This document shows positions 10,901-21,080 of a stretch of DNA of 64,000 bases, piece after piece. This DNA comes from Ranitomeya variabilis (lineage: Eukaryota > Chordata > Amphibia > Anura > Dendrobatidae). Position 1 is the stretch's first letter. The number at the start of each line of letters is the position of its first letter. The position numbers and the translations under genes are program-made. The notes under the pieces are model-generated. The model searched no databases and was not told where the DNA came from. It worked only from the letters and a program-made list of their open reading frames with translations. Where the stretch lies: positions 92,565,988-92,629,987 of the forward strand of contig NC_135238.1 in assembly GCF_051348905.1 (NCBI RefSeq), read 5' to 3'.

Positions 10901-11560
10901 GCATGTGGTGCTGTGGCTTAGTTGGTTACAAGCGCCTGTCTTGTAAACAGGAGACCCTGAGTTCAAATCTCAGCAGTGCCTTGTTTCCATCATTATCTCA
11001 CAAACTTGCCATGGCTACGTCTCTACTAATAGTGCAATTGTGAGATTAAGAGTTTCTTCTGCATAAGAAATGAACCAGTGCTCAGGTTTTAATGCATGTG
11101 ACCCTGTGGCTTAGTTGGTTAAGGCGACTGTCTTGCAAACAAGAGACACTGAGTTGAAATCTCAGCAGTGCTTTGTTTTCATCATCTCAGAAACAAACTT
11201 CCTATCTTTTCAATCATTCCTAATGTTTCCTACTTTTGTCCTTGCCGTGGCATTCCTTCTATCTGCCTATTCTGTATCATAAGCATGTGGCACTGTGGCT
11301 TAGTTGCTTAAAGCATCTGTCTTGTAAACAGGAGACCCTGAGTTTGAATCTCAGCAGTGCCTTGTTTCCATCATCATCTCACAAACTTGCCATGGCTACG
11401 TCTCTACTGATAGTGCAATTGTGAGATTAAAGGTACCGTCACACTAAGCGACGCTGCAGCGATAGCGACAGCAATGCCGATCGCTGCAGCGTCGCTGTGT
11501 GGTCGCTGGAGAGCTGTCACACAGACCGCTCTCCAGCGACCAGCGATGCCGAGGTCCCCG

Positions 11561-11632
11561 GGTAACCAGGGTAAACATCGGGTTGCTAAGCGCAGGGCCG
11601 CGCTTAGTAACCCGATGTTTACCCTGGTTACC
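11561..11632. repeat. Internal palindrome of the MITE, first copy
   Basis: Two arms of about 33 bp, beginning GGTAACCAGGGTAAACATC and ending with its complement, flank a centre of about 6 bp, with one mismatch seen. It could extrude as a cruciform. Confidence 0.85.
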
Positions 11633-11853
11633 AGCGTAAAAGTTAAAAAAAACAAACAGTACATGCTCACCTGCTCGTCCCCCAGCCTCTGCATCCTGAC
11701 GCTGACTGAGCTCCGGCCCTAACAGCAGAGCGGTGACGTCACCGCTGTTGCTTTCACTTTCAGTTTAGGGCCGGCGCTCAGTAAGTGTCAGGAAGCAGAG
11801 GCTGGGGGACGCGCAGGTGAGTATGTACTGTTTGTTTTTTTAACTTTTACGCT

Positions 11854-11925
11854 GGTAACCAGGGTAAACATCGGGTTACTAAGCGCGGCCCTGCGCTTAG
11901 TAACCCGATGTTTACCCTGGTTACC
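11854..11925. repeat. Internal palindrome of the MITE, second copy
   Basis: Second copy of the palindrome at 11,561-11,632, with nearly the same arms. Between them lie complementary stretches around CCCCCAGCCTCTGC (near 11,680) and GCAGAGGCTGGGGG (near 11,796), so the whole element forms nested hairpins. Confidence 0.85.
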
Positions 11926-14417
11926 AGTGTAAAATATCGCTGGTATCGTCGCTTTTGCTGTCAAACACGGCGATACACGGCGACCTAGCGACCAAATAAT
12001 GTGCAGACCTTCTAGCAGCGACCAGCAATTTCACAGCGGGATCCAGATCGCTGCTGCGTGTCAAATACAGCGATATCGCCATCCAGGTCGCTGCAACGTC
12101 ACGGATTGCTGGCGATATCGCCTAGTGTGACGGTACCTTAAGAGTTTCTTCTGCATAAGAAATGAACCAGTGCTCAGGTTTCAATACATGTGGTAAGCAT
12201 GCGACCCTGTGGCTTAGTTGGTTAAGGCGACTGTCTTGTAAACAAGAGACACTGAGTTGAAATCTCAGCAGTGCTCTGTTTTCATCATCTCAGAAACAAA
12301 CTTCCTATCTTTTCAATCATTCCTAATGTTTCCTACTTTTGTCCTTGCCGTGGCATTCCTTCTATCTGCCTATTCTGTATCATAAGCATGTGGCACTGTG
12401 GCTTAGTTGGTTAAAGCACCTGTCTTGTATACCGGAGACCCTGAGTTCGAATCTCAGCAGTGCCTTGTTTCCATCATCATCTCACAAACTTGCCATGGCT
12501 ACATCTCTACTGATAGTGCAATTGTGAGATTAAGAGTTTCTTCTGCATAAGAAATGAACCAGTGCTCAGGTTTCAATACATGTTGTAAGCATGTGACCCT
12601 GTGGCTTAGTTGGTTAAAGCACCTGTCTTGTAAACGTGAGACCCTGAGTTCAAATCTCAGCAGTGCTTTGTTTTCATCATCTCAGAAACAAACCTCCTAT
12701 CTTTTCTATCATGCCTACTCTGTATCATAAGCATGTGGTGCTGTGGCTTAGTTGGTTACAAGCGCCTGTCTTGTAAACAGGAGACCCTGAGTTCAAATCT
12801 CAGCAGTGCCTTGTTTCCATCATTATCTCACAAACTTGCCATGGCTACGTCTCTACTAATAGTGCAATTGTGAGATTAAGAGTTTCTTCTGCATAAGAAA
12901 TGAACCAGTGCTCAGGTTTTTTATGCATGTGACCCTGTGGCTTAGTTGGTTAAGGCGACTGTCTTGTAAACAAGAGACACTGAGTTGAAATCTCAGCAGT
13001 GCTTTGTTTTCATCATCTCAGAAACAAACTTCCTATCTTTTCAATCATTCCTAATGTTTCCTACTTTTGTCCTTGCCGTGGCATTCCTTCTATCTGCCTA
13101 TTCTGTATCATAAGCATGTGGCACTGTGGCTTAGTTGGTTAAAGCGCCTGTCTTGTAAACAAGAGACACTGAGTTCAAATCTCAGCAGTGCTTGGTTTTC
13201 ATCATCTCAGAAACAAACTTCCTATCTTTTCAATCATTCCTAATGTTTCCTACTTTTGTCCTTGCCGTGGCATTCCTTCTATCTGCCTATTCTGTATCAT
13301 AAGCATGTGGCACTGTGGCTTAGTTGGTTAAAGCACCTGTCTTGTAAACAGGAGACCCTGAGTTCGAATCTCAGCACTGCCTTGTTTCCATCATCATCTC
13401 ACAAACTTGCCATGGCTACGTCTCTACTGATAGTGCAATTGTGAGATTAAGAGTTTCTTCTGCATAAGAAATGAACCAGTGCTCAGGTTTCAATACATGT
13501 TGTAAGCATGTGACCCTGTGGCTTAGTTGGTTAAAGCACCTGTCTTGTAAACGTGAGACCCTGAGTTCAAATCTCAGCAGTGCTTTGTTTTCATCATCTC
13601 AGAAACAAACCTCCTATCTTTTCTATCATGCCTACTCTGTATCATAAGCATGTGGTGCTGTGGCTTAGTTGGTTACAAGCGCCTGTCTTGTAAACAGGAG
13701 ACCCTGAGTTCAAATCTCAGCAGTGCCTTGTTTCCATCATTATCTCACAAACTTGCCATGGCTACGTCTCTACTAATAGTGCAATTGTGAGATTAAGAGT
13801 TTCTTCTGCATAAGAAATGAACCAGTGCTCAGGTTTTTTATGCATGTGACCCTGTGGCTTAGTTGGTTAAGGCGACTGTCTTGTAAACAAGAGACACTGA
13901 GTTGAAATCTCAGCAGTACTTTGTTTTCATCATCTCAGAAACAAACTTCCTATCTTTTCAATCATTCCTAATGTTTCCTACTTTTGTCCTTGCCGTGGCA
14001 TTCCTTCTATCTGCCTATTCTGTATCATAAGCATGTGGCACTGTGGCTTAGTTGGTTAAAGCGCCTGTCTTGTAGACAGGAGACACTGACTTTGAATCTC
14101 AGCAGTTCTTTGTTTCCATCATCATCTCACAAATTTACCATGGCTACGTCTCTACTGATAGTGCAATTGTGAGATTAAGAGTTTCTTCTGCATAAGAAAT
14201 GAACCAGTGCTCAGGTTTTAATGCATGTGACCCTGTGGCTTAGTTGGTTAAGGCGACTGTCTTGTAAACAAGAGACACTGAGTTGAAATCTCAGCAGTGC
14301 TTTGTTTTCATCATCTCAGAAACAAACTTCCTATCTTTTCAATCATTCCTAATGTTTCCTACTTTTGTCCTTGCCGTGGCATTCCTTCTATCTGCCTATT
14401 CTGTATCATAAGCATGT

Positions 14418-14492
14418 GGCACTGTGGCTTAGTTGGTTAAAGCGCCTGTCTAGTAAACCGGCAGACCCTGAGTTCGAATCTCAGCAGTGCCT
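14418..14492 (+). tRNA. tRNA-Thr-like (AGT)
   Basis: AGT-type copy whose downstream spacer has CATCATCATCTCAC, one CAT more than the copies left of 8 kb. This marks the middle-block AGT subtype. Confidence 0.62.
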
Positions 14493-14810
14493 TGTTTCCA
14501 TCATCATCTCACAAACTTGCCATGGCTACGTCTCTACTGATAGTGCAATTGTGAGATTAAGAGTTTCTTCTGCATAAGAAATGAACCAGTGCTCAGGTTT
14601 CAATACATGTTGTAAGCATGTGACCCTGTGGCTTAGTTGGTTAAAGCACCTGTCTTGTAAACGTGAGACCCTGAGTTCAAATCTCAGCAGTGCTTTGTTT
14701 TCATCATCTCAGAAACAAACCTCCTATCTTTTCAATCATTCCTAATGTTTCCTACTTTTGTCCTTGCCGTGGCATTCCTTCTATCTGCCTATTCTGTATC
14801 ATAAGCATGT

Positions 14811-14885
14811 GGCACTGTGGCTTAGTTGGTTAAAGCGCCTGTCTAGTAAACCGGCAGACCCTGAGTTCGAATCTCAGCAGTGCCT
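14811..14885 (+). tRNA. tRNA-Thr-like (AGT)
   Basis: Middle-block AGT subtype. It is followed 572 bp later by the copy at 15,383. Confidence 0.62.
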
Positions 14886-15382
14886 TGTTTCCATCATCAT
14901 CTCACAAACTTGCCATGGCTACGTCTCTACTGATAGTGCAATTGTGAGATTAAGAGTTTCTTCTGCATAAGAAATGAACCAGTGCTCAGGTTTTTTATGC
15001 ATGTGACCCTGTGGCTTAGTTGGTTAAGGCGACTGTCTTGTAAACAAGAGACACTGAGTTGAAATCTCAGCAGTGCTTTGTTTTCATCATCTCAGAAACA
15101 AACTTCCTATCTTTTCAATCAATCCTAATGTTTCCTACTTTTGTCCTTGCCGTGGCATTCCTTCTATCTGCCTATTCTGTATCATAAGCATGTGGCACTG
15201 TGGCTTAGTTGGTTAAAGCGCCTGTCTTGTAAACAAGAGACACTGAGTTGAAATCTCAGCAGTGCTTGGTTTTCATCATCTCAGAAACAAACTTCCTATC
15301 TTTTCAATCATTCCTAATGTTTCCTACTTTTGTCCTTGCCGTGGCATTCCTTCTATCTGCCTATTCTGTATCATAAGCATGT

Positions 15383-15457
15383 GGCACTGTGGCTTAGTTG
15401 GTTAAAGCGCCTGTCTAGTAAACCGGCAGACCCTGAGTTCGAATCTCAGCAGTGCCT
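15383..15457 (+). tRNA. tRNA-Thr-like (AGT)
   Basis: Middle-block AGT subtype, second member of a 572-bp spaced pair. Confidence 0.62.
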
Positions 15458-16347
15458 TGTTTCCATCATCATCTCACAAACTTGCCATGGCTACGTCTCT
15501 ACTGATAGTGCAATTGTGAGATTAAGAGTTTCTTCTGCATAAGAAATGAACCAGTGCTCAGGTTTTTTATGCATGTGGTAAGCATGTGACCCTGTGGCTT
15601 AGTTGGTTAAGGCGACTGTCTTGTAAACAAGAGACACTGAGTTGAAATCTCAGCAGTGCTTTGTTTTCATCATCTCAGAAACAAACTTCCTATCTTTTCA
15701 ATCATTCCTAATGTTTCCTACTTTTGTCCTTGCCGTGGCATTCCTTCTATCTGCCTATTCTGTATCAGAAGCATGTGGCACTGTGGCTTAGTTGGTTAAA
15801 GCGCCTGTCTTGTAAACAAGAGACACTGAGTTGAAATCTCAGCAGTGCTTTGTTTTCATCATCTCAGAAACAAACTTCCTATCTTTTCAATCATTCCTAA
15901 TGTTTCCTACTTTTGTCCTTGCCGTGGCATTCCTTCTATCTGCCTATTCTGTATCATAGGCATGTGGCACTGTGGCTTAGTTGGTTAAAGCGCCTGTCTT
16001 GTAAACAGGAGACACTGAGTTTGAATCTCAGCAGTTCTTTGTTTCCATCGTCATCTCACAAATTTACCATGGCTACGTCTCTACTGATAGTGCAATTGTG
16101 AGATTAAGAGTTTCTTCTGCATAAGAAATGAACCAGTGCTCAGGTTTTTTATGCATGTGACCCTGTGGCTTAGTTGGTTAAGGCGACTGTCTTGTAAACA
16201 AGAGACACTGAGTTAAAATCTCAGCAGTGCTTTGTTTTCATCATCTCAGAAACAAACTTCCTATCTTTTCAATCATTCCTAATGTTTCCTACTTTTGTCC
16301 TTGCCGTGGCATTCCTTCTATCTGCCTATTCTGTATCATAAGCATGT

Positions 16348-16421
16348 GGCACTGTGGCTTAGTTGGTTAAAGCACCTGTCTTGTAAACAGGAGACCCTGA
16401 GTTCGAATCTCAACAGTGCCT
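16348..16421 (+). tRNA. tRNA-Thr-like (TGT) with open T-stem pair (class example)
   Basis: Near-canonical copy in which the last T-stem pair is C against A (CTCAACAGTGCC). Everything else pairs and both promoter boxes are intact, so it may well be functional. Copies of this type start at 16,348, 20,673, 21,744, 23,716, 24,108, 43,509, 45,353, 47,208, 49,063, 50,918, 51,644, 53,499, 59,784, 60,510, 62,365 and 63,091. A weaker derivative with CAGTACC in the acceptor starts at 44,616, 46,471, 48,326, 50,181, 52,762, 54,225, 57,929, 59,047 and 61,628. Confidence 0.68.
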
Positions 16422-16692
16422 TGTTTCCATCATCATCTCACAAACTTGCCATGGCTACGTCTCTACTGATAGTGCAATTGTGAGATTAAGAGTTTCTTCT
16501 GCATAAGAAATGAACCAGTGCTCAGGTTTCAATACATGTTGTAAGCATGTGACCCTGTGGCTTAGTTGGTTAAAGCACCTGTCTTGTAAACGTGAGACCC
16601 TGAGTTCAAATCTCAGCAGTGCTTTGTTTTCATCATCTCAGAAACAAACCTCCTATCTTTTCTATCATGCCTACTCAGTATCGTAAGCATGT

Positions 16693-16766
16693 GGTGCTGT
16701 GGCTTAGTTGGTTAAAGCGCCTGTCTTCTAGACAGGAGACACTGAGTTTGAATCTCAGCAGTTCTT
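16693..16766 (+). pseudogene. Thr-body tRNA-like copy, triplet TCT
   Basis: TCT-loop copy like 5,222 but with the GGTGCTG acceptor strand and the short upstream spacer. It is preceded by the spacer variant ACTCAGTATCG. Confidence 0.68.
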
Positions 16767-17073
16767 TGTTTCCATCATCATCTCACAAATTTACCATGGC
16801 TACGTCTCTACTGATAGTGCAATTGTGAGATTAAGAGTTTCTTCTGCATAAGAAATGAACCAGTGCTCAGGTTTTAATGCATGTGACCCTGTGGCTTAGT
16901 TGGTTAAGGCGACTGTCTTGTAAACAAGAGACACTGAGTTGAAATCTCAGCAGTGCTTTGTTTTCATCATCTCAGAAACAAACTTCCTATCTTTTCAATC
17001 ATTCCTAATGTTTCCTACTTTTGTCCTTGCCGTGGCATTCCTTCTATCTGCCTATTCTGTATCATAAGCATGT

Positions 17074-17148
17074 GGCACTGTGGCTTAGTTGGTTAAAGCG
17101 CCTGTCTAGTAAACCGGCAGACCCTGAGTTCGAATCTCAGCAGTGCCT
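17074..17148 (+). tRNA. tRNA-Thr-like (AGT)
   Basis: Middle-block AGT subtype. It starts a run of three Thr copies at 572-bp spacing (17,074, 17,646, 18,218), the last of which is the canonical TGT gene. Confidence 0.62.
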
Positions 17149-17645
17149 TGTTTCCATCATCATCTCACAAACTTGCCATGGCTACGTCTCTACTGATAGT
17201 GCAATTGTGAGATTAAGAGTTTCTTCTGCATAAGAAATGAACCAGTGCTCAGGTTTTTTATGCATGTGACCCTGTGGCTTAGTTGGTTAAGGCGACTGTC
17301 TTGTAAACAAGAGACACTGAGTTGAAATCTCAGCAGTGCTTTGTTTTCATCATCTCAGAAACAAACTTCCTATCTTTTCAATCAATCCTAATGTTTCCTA
17401 CTTTTGTCCTTGCCGTGGCATTCCTTCTATCTGCCTATTCTGTATCATAAGCATGTGGCACTGTGGCTTAGTTGGTTAAAGCGCCTGTCTTGTAAACAAG
17501 AGACACTGAGTTGAAATCTCAGCAGTGCTTGGTTTTCATCATCTCAGAAACAAACTTCCTATCTTTTCAATCATTCCTAATGTTTCCTACTTTTGTCCTT
17601 GCCGTGGCATTCCTTCTATCTGCCTATTCTGTATCATAAGCATGT

Positions 17646-17720
17646 GGCACTGTGGCTTAGTTGGTTAAAGCGCCTGTCTAGTAAACCGGCAGACCCTGAG
17701 TTCGAATCTCAGCAGTGCCT
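17646..17720 (+). tRNA. tRNA-Thr-like (AGT)
   Basis: Middle member of the 572-bp spaced run ending at 18,218. Confidence 0.62.
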
Positions 17721-18217
17721 TGTTTCCATCATCATCTCACAAACTTGCCATGGCTACGTCTCTACTGATAGTGCAATTGTGAGATTAAGAGTTTCTTCTG
17801 CATAAGAAATGAACCAGTGCTCAGGTTTTTTATGCATGTGACCCTGTGGCTTAGTTGGTTAAGGCGACTGTCTTGTAAACAAGAGACACTGAGTTGAAAT
17901 CTCAGCAGTGCTTTGTTTTCATCATCTCAGAAACAAACTTCCTATCTTTTCAATCAATCCTAATGTTTCCTACTTTTGTCCTTGCCGTGGCATTCCTTCT
18001 ATCTGCCTATTCTGTATCATAAGCATGTGGCACTGTGGCTTAGTTGGTTAAAGCGCCTGTCTTGTAAACAAGAGACACTGAGTTGAAATCTCAGCAGTGC
18101 TTGGTTTTCATCATCTCAGAAACAAACTTCCTATCTTTTCAATCATTCCTAATGTTTCCTACTTTTGTCCTTGCCGTGGCATTCCTTCTATCTGCCTATT
18201 CTGTATCATAGGCATGT

Positions 18218-18291
18218 GGCACTGTGGCTTAGTTGGTTAAAGCGCCTGTCTTGTAAACAGGAGACCCTGAGTTCGAATCTCAGCAGTGCCT
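18218..18291 (+). tRNA. tRNA-Thr (TGT), canonical copy
   Basis: The same perfect 74-nt sequence as at 688-761, here in the middle block after two AGT-type copies spaced 572 bp apart (17,074 and 17,646). Downstream the first T run is GGTTTTAATAC at about 18,397. Confidence 0.93.
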
Positions 18292-19180
18292 TGTTTCCAT
18301 CATCATCTCACAAACTTGCCATGGCTACGTCTCTACTGATAGTGCAATTGTGAGATTAAGAGTTTCTTCTGCATAAGAAATGAACCAGTGCTCAGGTTTT
18401 AATACATGTGGTAAGCATGTGACCCTGTGGCTTAGTTGGTTAAGGCGACTGTCTTGTAAACAAGAGACACTGAGTTGAAATCTCAGCAGTGCTTTGTTTT
18501 CATCATCTCAGAAACAAACTTCCTATCTTTTCAATCATTCCTAATGTTTCCTACTTTTGTCCTTGCCGTGGCATTCCTTCTATCTGCCTATTCTGTATCA
18601 GAAGCATGTGGCACTGTGGCTTAGTTGGTTAAAGCGCCTGTCTTGTAAACAAGAGACACTGAGTTGAAATCTCAGCAGTGCTTTGTTTTCATCATCTCAG
18701 AAACAAACTTCCTATCTTTTCAATCATTCCTAATGTTTCCTACTTTTGTCCTTGCCGTGGCATTCCTTCTATCTGCCTATTCTGTATCATAGGCATGTGG
18801 CACTGTGGCTTAGTTGGTTAAAGCGCCTGTCTTGTAAACAGGAGACACTGAGTTTGAATCTCAGCAGTTCTTTGTTTCCATCGTCATCTCACAAATTTAC
18901 CATGGCTACGTCTCTACTGATAGTGCAATTGTGAGATTAAGAGTTTCTTCTGCATAAGAAATGAACCAGTGCTCAGGTTTTTTATGCATGTGACCCTGTG
19001 GCTTAGTTGGTTAAGGCGACTGTCTTGTAAACAAGAGACACTGAGTTAAAATCTCAGCAGTGCTTTGTTTTCATCATCTCAGAAACAAACTTCCTATCTT
19101 TTCAATCATTCCTAATGTTTCCTACTTTTGTCCTTGCCGTGGCATTCCTTCTATCTGCCTATTCTGTATCATAAGCATGT

Positions 19181-19254
19181 GGCACTGTGGCTTAGTTGGT
19201 TAAAGCACCTGTCTTGTAAACAGGAGACCCTGAGTTCGAATCTCAGCAGTGCCT
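19181..19254 (+). tRNA. tRNA-Thr (TGT), intact, A at position 26
   Basis: All four stems pair perfectly and the B box is GTTCGAATC. It differs from the copy at 688 only in the base between the D and anticodon stems (GCACCTG in place of GCGCCTG). The spacer after it reads GGTTTCAATAC, so no TTTT occurs until 19,460-19,463, beyond the next tRNA-like copy at 19,384. A transcript ending there would be a two-tRNA precursor of about 280 nt. Confidence 0.9.
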
Positions 19255-19525
19255 TGTTTCCATCATCATCTCACAAACTTGCCATGGCTACGTCTCTACT
19301 GATAGTGCAATTGTGAGATTAAGAGTTTCTTCTGCATAAGAAATGAACCAGTGCTCAGGTTTCAATACATGTTGTAAGCATGTGACCCTGTGGCTTAGTT
19401 GGTTAAAGCACCTGTCTTGTAAACGTGAGACCCTGAGTTCAAATCTCAGCAGTGCTTTGTTTTCATCATCTCAGAAACAAACCTCCTATCTTTTCTATCA
19501 TGCCTACTCAGTATCGTAAGCATGT

Positions 19526-19599
19526 GGTGCTGTGGCTTAGTTGGTTAAAGCGCCTGTCTTCTAGACAGGAGACACTGAGTTTGAATCTCAGCAGTTCTT
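19526..19599 (+). pseudogene. Thr-body tRNA-like copy, triplet TCT
   Basis: Partner of the 16,693 copy at 2,833 bp, with the same upstream spacer variant. Confidence 0.68.
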
Positions 19600-19906
19600 T
19601 GTTTCCATCATCATCTCACAAATTTACCATGGCTACGTCTCTACTGATAGTGCAATTGTGAGATTAAGAGTTTCTTCTGCATAAGAAATGAACCAGTGCT
19701 CAGGTTTTAATGCATGTGACCCTGTGGCTTAGTTGGTTAAGGCGACTGTCTTGTAAACAAGAGACACTGAGTTGAAATCTCAGCAGTGCTTTGTTTTCAT
19801 CATCTCAGAAACAAACTTCCTATCTTTTCAATCATTCCTAATGTTTCCTACTTTTGTCCTTGCCGTGGCATTCCTTCTATCTGCCTATTCTGTATCATAA
19901 GCATGT

Positions 19907-19981
19907 GGCACTGTGGCTTAGTTGGTTAAAGCGCCTGTCTAGTAAACCGGCAGACCCTGAGTTCGAATCTCAGCAGTGCCT
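19907..19981 (+). tRNA. tRNA-Thr-like (AGT)
   Basis: Partner of 17,074-17,148 at 2,833 bp. Confidence 0.62.
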
Positions 19982-20289
19982 TGTTTCCATCATCATCTCA
20001 CAAACTTGCCATGGCTACGTCTCTACTGATAGTGCAATTGTGAGATTAAGAGTTTCTTCTGCATAAGAAATGAACCAGTGCTCAGGTTTTTTATGCATGT
20101 GACCCTGTGGCTTAGTTGGTTAAGGCGACTGTCTTGTAAACAAGAGACACTGAGTTGAAATCTCAGCAGTGCTTTGTTTTCATCATCTCAGAAACAAACT
20201 TCCTATCTTTTCAATCATTCCTAATGTTTCCTACTTTTGTCCTTGCCGTGGCATTCCTTCTATCTGCCTATTCTGTATCATAAGCATGT

Positions 20290-20364
20290 GGCACTGTGGC
20301 TTAGTTGGTTAAAGCGCCTGTCTAGTAAACCGGCAGACCCTGAGTTCGAATCTCAGCAGTGCCT
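20290..20364 (+). tRNA. tRNA-Thr-like (AGT), last of its kind
   Basis: The rightmost AGT copy in the window. From 21,007 onward the array instead carries TTT-anticodon copies. Confidence 0.62.
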
Positions 20365-21006
20365 TGTTTCCATCATCATCTCACAAACTTGCCATGGCTA
20401 CGTCTCTACTGATAGTGCAATTGTGAGATTAAGAGTTTCTTCTGCATAAGAAATGAACCAGTGCTCAGGTTTTTTATGCATGTGACCCTGTGGCTTAGTT
20501 GGTTAAGGCGACTGTCTTGTAAACAAGAGACACTGAGTTGAAATCTCAGCAGTGCTTTGTTTTCATCATCTCAGAAACAAACTTCCTATCTTTTCAATCA
20601 TTCCTAATGTTTCCTACTTTTGTCCTTGCCGTGGCATTCCTTCTATCTGCCTATTCTGTATCATAAGCATGTGGCACTGTGGCTTAGTTGGTTAAAGCGC
20701 CTGTCTTGTAAACAGGAGACCCTGAGTTCGAATCTCAACAGTGCCTTGTTTCCGTCATCATCTCACAAACTTGCCATGGCTACGTATCTACTGATAGTGC
20801 AATTGTGAGATTAAGAGTTTCTTCTGCATAAGAAATGAACCAGTGCTCAGGTTTTAATGCATGTGACCCTGTGGCTTAGTTGGTTAAAGCACCTGTCTTG
20901 TAAACGTGAGACCCTGAGTTCAAATCTCAGCAGTGCTTTGTTTTCATCATCTCAGAAACAAACCTCCTATCTTTTCTATCATGCCTACTCTGTATCGTAA
21001 GCATGT

Positions 21007-21080
21007 GGTGCTGTGGCTTAGTTGGTTAAAGCGCCTGTCTTTTAAACAGGAGACACTGAGTTTGAATCTCAGCAGTTCTT
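21007..21080 (+). pseudogene. Thr-body tRNA-like copy, triplet TTT (class example)
   Basis: The anticodon stem CCTGT/ACAGG is perfect and the loop is CTTTTAA, giving triplet TTT (Lys type). The acceptor GGTGCTG/CAGTTCT pairs weakly and the B box is GTTTGAATC, so Pol III activity and charging are doubtful. Seventeen copies were found, starting at 21,007, 22,078, 25,168, 25,513, 30,767, 43,854, 45,698, 47,553, 49,408, 51,989, 53,844, 54,570, 55,693, 56,419, 58,274, 60,855 and 63,436. None lies left of 21 kb. The T run in the loop may itself act as a Pol III stop. Confidence 0.75.

Larger units (their letters stand above)
1..11430 (+). repeat. tRNA-Thr tandem array, left block
   Basis: Head-to-tail array of tRNA-Thr-derived monomers, all on the + strand, open at the left edge of the window. 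The basic dimer of about 381 bp holds a decayed A copy (for example 310-383), a spacer of about 115 bp, a Thr-like B copy (for example 688-761), and a second spacer of about 115-120 bp. The two spacers start alike (TTGTTT, CATCAT, CTCA, AAACTT in order) and both end in GCATGTG, so the dimer itself looks like an old duplication of a monomer of about 190 bp. A shortened spacer of about 68 bp also occurs, as before 4,066. Short open frames recur in every monomer, but they simply run through the tRNA and are not genes. Confidence 0.93.
11431..12138. mobile_element. Non-autonomous foldback DNA transposon (PIF/Harbinger-like MITE?)
   Basis: A 708-bp insertion in the spacer after a Thr copy. Terminal inverted repeats begin AGGTACCGTCACACTA and match perfectly for 16 bp, then with scattered mismatches. 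The flanks give a 3-bp target duplication TAA (11,428-11,430 and 12,139-12,141), as PIF/Harbinger elements make. TTAA with unequal ends (piggyBac style) is an alternative reading. Much of the interior folds back on itself. The open frames inside resemble no transposase, so it would depend on an enzyme made elsewhere. It is absent from related monomers, so it came after the monomer family was established. Confidence 0.85.
15575..20209 (+). repeat. 2,833-bp repeat within the middle block
   Basis: Landmarks repeat at 2,833 bp: 15,966/18,799, 16,693/19,526 and 17,074/19,907. Shared rare variants (ACTCAGTATCG spacer, TCT loop, CATCGTCATCTC) support recent duplication. One difference is visible at the third landmark: the Thr copy at 16,348 has the open T-stem pair while its partner at 19,181 is fully paired. 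Confidence 0.85.

Noticed and set aside
1-11430. CRISPR-like reading of the array (regular repeats and spacers)
   Set aside because: Both the repeats and the spacers are shared between units, the repeat is a tRNA-Thr cloverleaf, and the setting is an animal genome.
11404-11722. Overlapping open frames on both strands in the MITE
   Set aside because: They come from CG-rich inverted repeats and show no transposase motif; both strands look alike because the element is palindromic.
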